From contig NC_057861.1 in assembly GCF_019393635.1 (NCBI RefSeq), positions 62,312,532-62,376,531 of the forward strand: a stretch of DNA of 64,000 bases. Reading direction: 5' to 3'. This DNA is from Dromiciops gliroides (taxonomy: Eukaryota; Chordata; Mammalia; Microbiotheria; Microbiotheriidae). Position numbers and translations under genes: made by a program. Under the pieces are notes generated by a model, which was not told the DNA's origin, ran no database searches, and worked only from the letters and a program-made list of their open reading frames with translations. The number at the start of each line of letters is the position of its first letter. Within the stretch, counting starts at the first letter, position 1. This document shows positions 55,001 to 64,000 of this stretch, one piece after another.

Positions 55001-55540
55001 TTTAAAATCCCGCCTAGGCAAGGATCTCACACACCAAAGAATCCTGTTTCCATGGTGGCTTCCAGACCCTCCCCCACCCCCTGCATTCCTCCTTAATTAG
55101 AACTCTCAGCCAACTCTCTCCCTCTGCTTTGTGGGTTCTCCATGGGGAATTTTTAATCCTGGCTGTGGCTTTCTACAGTCCCCCCACCCCAGCTCCCCTC
55201 AACCCCCCCCCAGCCCTTATACACACACGTGGTGTCCAATGCAAAGGGGAGGAGAGGGCTTTCCTATAATTAGGCCTTGATTCACCCTCTAGCCCCCAGC
55301 CCCAGAAGTGGTGACATCAAAAAACCCCAAACGACAGATAATTCCCAAATCCCTTCAGGTGAACTTAATAAATGCTGCCTGGGAGTCACATAGACTTCTA
55401 TATTTGGGGGGCATCCATCCTAAGGATGCTGAATAGGCTCCTTCCTTTCATGGGGTTTTTGAGATGGAAGGGACCTTAACGATAATGTAATCTAAACCCC
55501 ATCTTTTAGAGTTGGAGAACCCAGAGACAAGAAGTGGATT
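55000..55540. other. unique intronic sequence
   Basis: No repeats recognised. AT-rich words (ccttaattagaac near 55092, gggaatttttaatcc near 55146, cctataattaggcc near 55264) spaced over 180 bp could mark a regulatory element. Confidence 0.35.
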
Positions 55541-55543
55541 GGC

Positions 55544-55693
55544 GGGGGCAGCTAGGTAGTGCAGTGGATAAAGCACTGACCCTGGATTCAGGAGGACCTG
55601 AGTTCAAAGCTAGCCTCAGACACTTGACATTTACTACCTATGCGACCCTGGACAAGTCACTTAACCCCCATTGCCCCCGCAAAAAAAAAAAAA
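55544..55693 (+). mobile_element. WSINE1-type SINE
   Basis: Complete, A14 tail, duplication aagtggattgg on both sides. Confidence 0.95.
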
Positions 55694-55699
55694 AGTGGA

Positions 55700-57525
55700 T
55701 TGGCCACATTCCCTCCCCCTTGAATGACTAGGAATCTGGTTTCTCAAATCCCAGTTCAGGGATTTTTTTTCTCTGTGCTGTACACTCTGTCTCAGCTACC
55801 AAGGAGTTTCAAACTAGGGGCTAGTTACAAACCTGCTGGGAGACACACACTTGGCTGCCCCCCCACCTACACCCCCCAACCTCTACTGCCCTATGGGAGG
55901 TGGAGGAGTGGAGGAGGCTTCCAGCCCCCAAATTGGGTCTGGATTTTCCTGTCTTAGACATCAGACAGTGGTGACTTGAGTCAGATGCATAGGAAACAGG
56001 AGGTGCCTGAATTCTTAGTTGGAATTCAGATGTGTGGAAGGGATTTGGAGGAGACCTGGGAAGCATTCTAGAGGGGGAGACATTGCCTCTCCACCATCCC
56101 GACCACTGGAGTATTCCGCTGCAAGGAACACAGTTGTCCCCTCCTTCTGGATCACCTGCTTAAGTAAGCTTTCCCTTTGCACCGGGAGGAGTCAAAGCAA
56201 ATGTCAGGGGTGCTCAATCCTGTCTTGTGTCATGGGCACAGGGCCTGGGAGGCCAGAATGGGAAGGAACCTCAGAAGTCGCCTAGTCCAGCCCATACCTA
56301 CACAAAAAACCCCTTTCCAACAACCCCAAAGGAGAGGCCACACAAGAGGCTTGAGCCCACCCCCTCCCGGGGCAGCCTTTTCCCACGTTCTAATAGCTCT
56401 GGATCATTTAGGAAGTTTTCCTCCTCTACCTCCCTAGGACTTCTGTCTGCCTCTGCCCCCTGGAGCCCAGCCCAACCAGCCAGATCCTTCTTCCATGTGC
56501 TGCCCTCCAAACACTTGGAAGACAGCTCTCCCGTCATCCCTGCCCCTCTCATCCAAGCTGCCCTCTCCCCATCCCACCCCCAAAATGGCAGAACACAAAG
56601 TATCAGCCCCTAACTCAGAATGTCGCTGCTGAGAGGGCTCTTAGAGCATAGACCAGATCATGGCAAGGGTGGAGAGAAGCTTCAAGTTCGTCTTGGCCAA
56701 CAGCCACTCAGTTGGCAGAAACTGAGAGCCAGAAGTGATCTGCCCAAGGTCACACAGCCTGTTGGTAGGAGTGCCCAGTCTTCCTTCCATCTCTATGGGG
56801 AGGAAGGCGGGGGAAGGAATCGGGCCTTTTTCTCTTTTCAAGTTTCTGGCTTCAGAGTCTACCTAACTTCCTTTCCCAGCTACCTCCGAGGAGGGAGAGG
56901 TGAATTCCAGAGCCTGCCTCTCTTCTCCTCTCACCTGACCTGACCTCCCATGGGACAGGAAAGGGGAGGGGGTGGGGCCTGAGACGTGTGGACCAGTTAT
57001 CCTGCCCTTTGTTTGTCTTTCTTTGGTGAGTGCCAGAATGGGTCACCGCTGACGCTAGGCCTCCCCCAGGGCCTGGCCCCTCACCAGTGCGTCCTCCAGC
57101 CTTGTTCCTGGAGAGCCAGTGCCAGGCTAGAGGCCCCAAGGAAGGTGGGGGGGGGAGGCAGAGGAAATACTCAGTGCCCCAGCCCCTCCTCCTCAACCCC
57201 AAGGCTCACAGTCTTAAGCTGCCCTGGCTTCTTCTCCCATGAGCCTAGGCTCCCAGTCATACCTTAGAACTCAGCCAAGAGCATGGCAAACATGACCATA
57301 GACTGGAGAATGGGCCTTCATTGAGGGGACAGATACCTAATAAATGAGACAGGAGAACTCAGTCAAGATGCCAACAAGTATATATATAAAGCACTTACTA
57401 TGTGTTACGCTCTCTGATAAGCTTCATGAAGAAATGCAGGGTTAGTTAGGGGGACGGGGGCTCAGGAGAGAAGAACTCTCTGAGTGCGATGGAGGCTCAG
57501 TGGAGGGGTTGATGACTCCATGTAG
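55700..57525. other. unassigned intronic sequence
   Basis: 56240-56560 contains C/T-rich words of a decayed CR1/L3-like block (aggaacctcagaagtcgcc, agtccagcccatacc). 57000-57250 is unique. 57370-57410 is an L2 scrap (aagcacttactatgtgttac). No exon recognised. Confidence 0.4.
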
Positions 57526-57748
57526 GGACAGATAGAGCACTGGGCTTGGAATCAGGAAGATTCGTCTTCATGAGTTCAAATCCTACCTCAGACACTTAGC
57601 TCATGTGACCCTGGGCAGTCACTTCACCCTGTTTGCCTCACTTTCCTCATCTGTAAAATGAGCTGGAGTAGGAAATGGCAAACCATCCTAGTATCTTTGC
57701 CAAGAAAACCCCAAATGGGGTCACAAAGAGTTGGGCAGACTGAACAGC
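57526..57748 (+). mobile_element. Mar1-like CORE-SINE
   Basis: gagcactgggcttggaatcagg, gagttcaaatcctacc, ctggagtaggaaatggc, gccaagaaaaccccaaatgg, ending in a (CAG)n run at 57744-57758. Confidence 0.85.
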
Positions 57749-57759
57749 AGCAGCAGCAG

Positions 57760-59500
57760 GAGGGAGGTGGAAACTCAATTAGACAGGATCATGAAGGCTC
57801 TTACGTAGACAAACAGTAATCTCAGAACATCCAAACAGCCCCTTTGCTTGTGTCCTGAGACCCACCCCTGACCTACGTTTTTCTGGCTTGGCAGTGACAC
57901 CATCCCACCATGAGCAAATTCCGTATCTTATCAATGTCCTGGTGTGTGTGGGGGGAGATAAGAGACTTGTGCTTAATGCCACCTGATGTCAGGGAATTCT
58001 TATCAGGAATAAGCGTCACCTCCTCCCCTGCTCAGGCCTAGAACACTGCAATTCCATCGATCAGGCCAGCCCAGCATTGAAGCACCTCCTCTCACCACTT
58101 CTGTGCCTCAGTTTTCTCCTCACTGAGGTGGGCAGTAGGGAGAGTTGAAAGGAAAGATGAGAAGGGAGTAGTCATCTCAGCCTGGGAAACCCTATCCACA
58201 GGCCTGGACATCCCTGCTTTTGTGTAAACCATGGCCATTCCTTCTCCAGTCCTGACCTTGAAGCCCTGAACCCAAATCATCAGATAGAAGCAGTGGACCA
58301 TCCACCACAGGGGCTTATTCTGGCTCGAATACTCAGCTGTGTGAGTCAGGCCAAGTTCCTTAACTTTCCTAAGGCTCGCGAGAATGCTACTGGGACCATC
58401 GAAGAAACACTGTATATAGGATGGTAGATTTAGAGCAGGAGGCACTATTAGAGGCCCATGAATGCAACTGTCTCATTTTAAAGATGAAGAAACTGAGGCT
58501 GGATGGGAACTTGGCTGGGATCTTCCTGATGCCTGATTTGGCGCTCTACCCACAGTGCCATGTGGCTGTCTCAATGTCCCCTTCCCTCCTCCCCTCCCCA
58601 CCTCAGAGCTGGGCTTTCATCCTGGTCCTTTCCCCTCTCTGGGCCTTATCTCTAAAGTGAAATATTCTAAGGTTCTCTCCCAGCTCCAACCGTCTGTGTC
58701 TCCCTCTTCTCAGGGCTGCCTGTTGGGGAAAACAGAACTGGAATTCAAACTCAGGTCTTCTGACTCCCAATTTCCCCCTGCTCTCTCCATTGGCTATGCC
58801 TCAGGAGCCCCCAGTGTGGGAGGATCCTGCTTACAGTAGATTTGCATTCCCTGTTGGGAGGAAGGGGGAAAGCTGTTGGGGAAAGGGGAAGGTAGGGAGA
58901 GGAGGGGGGAGGTGGCTAGGAGGAGACAGATGAGGGAAGGGGGGTCCTTAAAGTTGGCCTAGAGTTGGGAAGAGGGGCAGTAATTCACCACTGAGAGGAG
59001 CAGTGGGATCCAGTGGAGAGAACCCTTGGACCGGATTATATTTCCCAGCCTTGCCCCAGACTGCTTATGTGACCTGGGCCCAATTGCTTCCTTAACTGTC
59101 TCTGTCCAATGAGAGGACTGTGCTCGGGGGTCCTTAAGCTCCCTTCTTGCCCCCAGGATTCTATGACTATCTCTCCCCTCCCCCTTTCCTTATCTTCTTT
59201 AAAAGAGGCTCATAAAGTCAGCCTCCATAGAAGTTGAGAGCTGGTAGAGACCTCCGCTGGGCTCCAGCAAGTCTGGAGCCCTCCAAGATTTTCTTTCTCG
59301 AGTCCCCCCACCTTCTCCAGTGTGCTTGTCCCCACTTGACTTTAGGACGATGAGAGCTTAAACCGCCCTTCTTCCACCTGCCACACTATTCAGAGTTCTT
59401 GGCACGGGCCTGTCTTTTCTGCCTGGGTCTGATGGCAAAGTCACCTTGTCCAGTCCTCTGCTTCTTGGGGGGGGGGGGAGGGAAGCTGCATTGCCCACTG
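57760..59500. other. unassigned intronic sequence with MIR remnants
   Basis: 58320-58380, 58480-58570 and 59000-59165 resemble decayed MIR copies. 58850-58940 is purine-rich. A G-run at 59467-59479. No exon recognised. Confidence 0.4.
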
Positions 59501-59509
59501 GCTAGCTGC

Positions 59510-59700
59510 TCATAGTCTGGAAGAACTCAGTTCAAATCCTACCTCAGACACTTCCTAACGGTGCGATCCTCAGTTTCCTTATCTGTTAATTGGGGATAAT
59601 AATAGCACAGGGTTGCTGTGAGGATCAGATGAAATAACTCCTGAGTGCTTTAGGCAGACCTTAAAGGCATATATAACTATTAATTATTGTCATTATTATT
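59510..59700 (+). mobile_element. MIR-type SINE
   Basis: gaagaactcagttcaaatcc, tcagtttccttatctgttaattgggg, gttgctgtgaggatcagatg, aggcatatataactattaattattg. Confidence 0.7.
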
Positions 59701-59859
59701 ATTACCCCTTTGCCACCCACCTAAGAGCTCCCTTCTCAGTTCTAAATGCTTTAATCCTGTGATTTCTCCAGGGATCCCAGGATCATGGACTTAGAGTTCA
59801 GAGATCTCCTCTGTTCCCTTTCCTGGTGTTCAAGGCTGAGAGCGAGGGATGGGGCAATG

Positions 59860-60060
59860 GACTTGTACCTCTTGGTTGAGTCCTCCAGGAAAGGCAGTTG
59901 TGAAGCCCCAAAGGATTGGAAGTCAGGTGACCTGTATTCCTGCCCTCCATGTCACTTACTCACTATGGCCTGAGGCAAATCACTTACTTCTCTTGGTATG
60001 TTTCCTTCTCTGTAAAGCAAGAGAATTGGACAAGAGCTGTGGTGTCCCTTCCAGCTCTCA
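59860..60060 (+). mobile_element. diverged MIR-type SINE
   Basis: aagtcaggtgacctgtattcc, ggcctgaggcaaatcacttac, tgtttccttctctgtaaagc. Confidence 0.5.
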
Positions 60061-60064
60061 TTGC

Positions 60065-60975
60065 TAAGACCCAGACAAGAGGACGGGTAGCAGCATTGGG
60101 GGTTGTGGGGTGGGCATAGGGATGGTTTTATTTAAGGCCTGGAGAATGGCAAGAGGGGCTGGGGAGTCAGAGAAAGGGAACATTTCTCATCCCTGCATTA
60201 CTTCAAGTGGCTCATCTTTGGCTCTCCCCCACCCCAGGCCCCAAGAGCAGTAACTTACACTCGTGGGGAATCCAGGCAGCGGGGAGCATATCCCACATGG
60301 GCACTCTGCTGCCCTCCCCATCCCTGGTGCCCAGAGCCCCAAGCCTATCTTCCTCCCCCACTGGCCTAGCCCAGCTGCACCAAAGAGAAAGGGGGTGGTG
60401 AGGGAGGCCTGAGGCTATATTAAGAACTTCTCTATTTGGGGGAAAATTGATGGGGACGAAATCTGTGTACCCTCTCATACCACTACCCCTCCCTGACTCC
60501 CAGGAGGTCTGGCCTTTCAGCCACGTGGAGAGAATGAACAACTAGAAAAGGAAGGGTGGGTTAATACATTGACTGAGAAGGCCCTAAGAGAAAGGAAGAA
60601 GCCTCCTGTGGGCTGCACCCTGCCTGGGGCGGAGGGGAGAGAGAGACAGAGAGACAGAGACAGAGAGAAAGAGAGGAGACAGTCCCAGCCTGGGCCCTGA
60701 GCCTGGGCCCTGGGCCCAGCCTGGCTGAGATGCCGGAAGCTTTGGGAGATCAGGGGAGGACAAAAGAGAAAGAAGTCCTAGACTGTGAGCTAGAGCTTAG
60801 GCTATGAAGAGGAGATCCCGATGGGCTGATGCTCGGGGTGCTTGGGACAAGTCCCGACTGCTAGGCTGGCAGCCTGGGGAACTGACCAGGAAGACAGTGG
60901 AGCCATTGAGCCAGGGAACAGAGGAGGAGAGACAGCTTTGGGCAGAGCAGCCCTCAGTCTTCCATAGCTGGACAC
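60065..60975. other. unassigned intronic sequence
   Basis: 60640-60680 is an agagacagagagacagag low-complexity run and 60690-60725 repeats the word cctgggccctgag three times. No exon recognised. Confidence 0.4.
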
Positions 60976-61280
60976 AGAGCTTTGCCTCATGTTAGCTACG
61001 TGACCTTGAACAAGTCACTTCTCTTTCTCTGGGCCCTCAGTTTTCTCATCTGTAAAATAGGAGAGTTAGGCCGGTTGATCTCTGAAGGGTCCTTTCAGTT
61101 CTGACTCATAGTGATTCTGCAGGCAGTCTAGTGGGAAGAAGATAGGATTTGGATTCTAAGGGATCTGGATTTGTATCTCAACTCTGTATTTAACAACTTA
61201 TGTGATATTTGGGGGGAAAAAAATCTCTCTGTGCCTCAGTCTTTTCATCTGTAAAATGGGGGTAGGAGGTAGAGGTTTCT
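60975..61280 (+). mobile_element. two MIR-type SINE copies
   Basis: 60985-61110 (gctacgtgaccttgaacaag, ctcagttttctcatctgtaaaatagg) and 61130-61270 (gggaagaagataggatttgg, gcctcagtcttttcatctgtaaaatg), in tandem. Confidence 0.65.
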
Positions 61281-61394
61281 GCAGGTGTGGAACATTGAAT
61301 ATAATGTTAATTTTTTTTTCATGTATCAATCAGTTTTGTTGGGTTGGGTTGGGTTTTTTTTTTCCCACTTTTCTTCTTTTAAAAAAAAAGTCTT

Positions 61395-61535
61395 GGGGCG
61401 GCTAGGTGGTGCAGTGGATTCAGGAGTACCTGAGTTCAAATTCGGCCTCAGACACTTGACACTTACTAGCTGTGTGACCCTGAGCAAGTCACTTAACCCC
61501 CATTGCCCCGCAAAAACAAAAACAAAAACAAAAAA
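61395..61535 (+). mobile_element. WSINE1-type SINE with internal deletion
   Basis: ggggcggctaggtggtgcagtgg joins directly to attcaggagtacc, so about 20 bp between the A box and the centre are missing. The tail is (CAAAAA)n. The target duplication aaaaagtctt flanks it. Confidence 0.92.
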
Positions 61536-61539
61536 GTCT

Positions 61540-62253
61540 TTATTATAAGGAATGGCTCTCTGGGAAGGGAGAGGAGGAAAGCTAGCTTGGTTATGTAAAA
61601 ACAAAAGATAGCAATAAAATTTATTAAGACAAATAAGAACAAAATGGGGAAGGTTGAGCCAAGTTCTCCCTAAGATGCCTTACAGCTTTAAATCCTCTGA
61701 GCCGAAAATGAAGATTTTGATTTTATATATCCAGGCTTTACGCTGCTGAGAAAACCCTGAGAAGTGTTCTTGACCTCAGTCAGCTTCCCTACGCATCTGA
61801 GGCCTCAGTTTCTACCAGGGTCTAATGTTCCCACTGGAACCTCATTTTCCCCAGGGATCCCCACCAGGGTTTCAATTTCCCTGGAGTAAATCAGTGACAG
61901 AACTAGCTCTTCTACTGAGGAGCTGGGTGGGTGGGTAGGCTGGTGAGGGCATTGGGAACTTCCCGGGATGGCTCCATTTTGGCTCCTGCTTCCACTTACC
62001 TAAAGGCATCTGAAAATCTCCCGGGCCTGCTATCTCCTGGATCTCAGAAAGCAGCACTTGTTGGGGGCTAGGGAGAGGGACCCAGAATTAATTCTGAGTC
62101 AGGGCCTGGGGCAAAGGAACTGAGGGACTCACCTGGGGCTGAGGAAAACCCCACTCTAGGTCCATCTGAGTTGTACACAGAGGATTTGTTTGGCCTTGCT
62201 TTTTTTCCCCTCTCTTCTCCCCTGTTCCCCCACATATTCATATCATCTATATC
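61540..62253. other. unassigned intronic sequence
   Basis: No repeat family or exon recognised. Confidence 0.4.
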
Positions 62254-62400
62254 TTTTTTTTTTTTGTAGGGCAATGGGGGTTAAGTGACTTGCCCAGGGT
62301 CACACAGCTAGTAAGTGTCAAGTGTCTGAGACTGGACTTGAACTCAGGTCCTCCTGAATCTAGAGCCAGTGTTCTATCTACTGTGCCACCTAGCTGTCCC
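62254..62400 (-). mobile_element. WSINE1-type SINE
   Basis: Complete reverse copy with a T-run at left, flanked by atcatctatatct / ccatccatatct. Confidence 0.94.
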
Positions 62401-62589
62401 CATCCATATCTCAAATCCTACGCATTTTCCTTGTCCACACCAGCACAGAACCATCTCTGCCTCCATCACCCTATCTGATCTTCATTCCATACAGACTGGA
62501 TTGGTTCTTTCTATGTGTAAATTTCTCTTTTCCTTCTAATCTGGAAGCACACCAGGAGCCAGATTCTTCAGTTAGCAAATTCTGTCTAT

Positions 62590-62810
62590 TTTATCTCTTC
62601 AGTAGTTTATAGAACCTAGAATGTCAGAGCCGGAGGTCCCTTGGAATCCAGAATATCAGAAGTGGGCGAGTCCTTAGAACAGGGAATGTCTGTGCTGGGA
62701 AGGACTTGAGAATTCCTCTTACTCAAACATCTCATTTTACAGATAAGGAAACTGAGAAGCATAGAAAGGAAGGGACTTCCCCAAGGCCACATGGTGACAA
62801 AGCTGGTCTG
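62590..62810 (+). repeat. three ~36-bp units followed by MIR-associated block
   Basis: agaacctagaatgtcagagcc, aatccagaatatcagaagtgg, agaacagggaatgtctgtgctgg recur every 36-40 bp, then cattttacagataaggaaactgag. Confidence 0.6.
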
Positions 62811-63096
62811 AGAATCTCACATTTACTGAATCCCAGTATTATGCCCTTTCCCACGACTGACAAATCAGCCCCCCAGAATTCCTACATCCTAGCCTCACCT
62901 TCATCCTTTCCCTCTCTCTTGGACTATTGTACCAGCCTCTCTGTCTCCAGTCTCTACCCTTCGCTTCCCTCCTGTTCAGGGTAACAAAGTAACCTAACCA
63001 AAGCCCCAAACTGTTTTACGTCCCATGGGAGAAAGTCTTAAGCTCATAGGATTTAGAGACGGAAGTAAGATCATGAGATTTAGAAAAGGTAGGGTT

Positions 63097-63255
63097 GGGG
63101 CAGCTAGGTGGTGCAGTGGATAAAGCACCAGCCCTGGGTTTAGGACCTGAGTTCAAATTTGGCCACAGACACATGACACTTACTAGCTGTGTGACCCTGG
63201 GCAAGTCACTTAACCCTCATTGCCCCACCAAAAAAAGAAAGAAAGAAAGAAAGAA
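63097..63255 (+). mobile_element. WSINE1-type SINE
   Basis: Near-complete copy with small deletions, A6 tail passing into (GAAA)n. Target duplication agaaaaggtagggtt on both sides. Confidence 0.94.
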
Positions 63256-63382
63256 AAGAAAAGGTAGGGTTCTCAGATGTCATCTAGTCTAGTGCCTTAA
63301 TTCTACAGGGGAGGGAACTGAGTCTCAGAGGAGTGAAATGACTTTCTGAAGGTTACACAGGTAATTATTGGAGGATATTTAT

Positions 63383-63532
63383 TAGTTTTATTTTAAAAAA
63401 AAAATTTTTCGGGGCAATGAGGTCACAGGGTCACACAGCTAGTAAGCGTCAAGTATCTGAGCCCAGATTTGAACTCAGGTCCTCCTGAATCCAGGGCCAG
63501 TGTTTTATCCACTGCACTACCTAGCTGCCCCC
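63383..63532 (-). mobile_element. WSINE1-type SINE
   Basis: Reverse copy with a small deletion (ggttaagtgacttgccc is reduced to ggtc). Flanked by gaggatattta. Confidence 0.93.
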
Positions 63533-63599
63533 AAGCAGAGGATATTTAAACCCAATTTTCTTATTCCATATCCAGTAATCTTTCCTTGCTATCCTATTC

Positions 63600-64000
63600 T
63601 ATAAACTCTTCCAGCTTGGTATTCAAGATGCTCTAAGGTCTGCCTCCAACCTCATCTCCCCTTGCTTTTCTTATACATCCTCTCTACTCCAAGCAGGCTG
63701 GAAAATTTTCTAGTTCCACCCTCAGAGCTAGACAATCTAGTGATTACCATTTATATAAGCACTTTGCATATATTATCTCTGCTGACTTCCACAGGCCTAT
63801 GAGATAGGTATTATGGGTACTATTACTATTCCCATTTTACAGATTAAAAAAAAAAACAAAACAAATCACTGAGGCTCAGAGAATTGAAGTGATTTACTCA
63901 TGCCCACATAATCTGTAAGTTATGAGGCATCTTAGTGGCCTAGTGGATAGAGTGCTAGTCTTGGAGTCACAAAGATGTGAGTTGGAATTCTTCCTCAGAC
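63600..64000 (+). mobile_element. L2 scrap and MIR-type SINE running off the window
   Basis: 63600-63720 forward L2 (ctctaaggtctgcctccaacc). 63740-63920 MIR-associated block (catttatataagcactttgc, cattttacagatt). 63930-64000 is the head of a tRNA-like SINE (cctagtggatagagtgctag) cut by the window edge. Confidence 0.6.

Larger units (their letters stand above)
41296..64000 (+). other. NFIC: NFIC intron 1, 5' part
   Basis: Starts with the donor at 41296 and has no acceptor-exon pair with NFI coding sequence before the window ends, so the intron is at least 22.7 kb. As I recall, the human intron is nearer 15 kb; SINE and LINE content here would account for some of the difference. Confidence 0.75.

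Noticed and set aside
61333-61360. telomeric repeat (gggttgggttgggtt)
   Set aside because: Only three units of GGGTT, not TTAGGG, next to poly-T. A simple repeat.
41296-64000. NFIC exon 2 (DNA-binding domain)
   Set aside because: No open frame with the DEFHPF start or the basic DNA-binding residues appears on the plus strand. The exon must lie beyond the window.

Overview
This window looks like nuclear DNA from a marsupial, probably an Australian one. The main evidence is a tRNA-derived SINE of about 145 bp that recurs 22 times. Its 5' end carries a pol III A box (ggtggcgcagtggatagagc), its middle a B box (gagttcaaatcc), and it ends in an A-rich tail. Most copies have visible target-site duplications. 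I recognise it from memory as the WSINE1 type described in kangaroos and relatives. It sits among older marsupial/mammalian repeats: Mar1-like CORE-SINEs with a BovB/RTE-like tail, MIR, L2, CR1/L3 and small hAT-like elements. The species cannot be fixed from the sequence. There are no bacterial or viral genes, no rRNA or functional tRNA genes, and no CRISPR array.

The only protein-coding gene I can support is the 5' end of NFIC (nuclear factor I C, a TTGGC/GCCAA-binding transcription factor), on the + strand. Two alternative first coding exons are visible. The downstream one (41266-41295) encodes exactly ten residues, MYSSPLCLTQ, and runs straight into a consensus donor (GTAAGG). The upstream one, 6.8 kb earlier (34420-34422), contributes a single ATG codon followed at once by GTAGGT. 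This fits the known NFIC isoform in which a lone Met is joined to the shared second exon (start DEFHPF). That second exon is not in the window, so everything after 41295 is the start of a long first intron (over 22.7 kb) and everything before about 33 kb is upstream intergenic DNA.

Layout: 1-31.5 kb is intergenic and repeat-dense (L2, MIR, CR1/L3, WSINE1), with two isolated CpG-containing clusters near 5.5 and 15.7 kb and a long degenerate tandem array near 17 kb. 31.5-37 kb holds microsatellites, the first CpG island, the Met-only exon and two flanking polypyrimidine tracts. 37-41 kb is the inter-promoter segment. 40.8-42.5 kb holds a polypurine tract, the second CpG island and the MYSSPLCLTQ exon. 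42.5-64 kb is intron 1, with unique stretches that carry possible regulatory motifs (a ZNF143/THAP11-like site near 46.43 kb, a MARE-like/E-box pair near 49.9 kb), a ~21-bp minisatellite near 50.9 kb, and dense WSINE1 insertion again toward the end.

I do not see a wholly new biological system. The points most worth following up are the paired NFIC promoters with a one-codon exon, the strand-asymmetric polypurine/polypyrimidine tracts next to both, the absence of WSINE1 across 17 kb around them, and several unfamiliar degenerate minisatellites.
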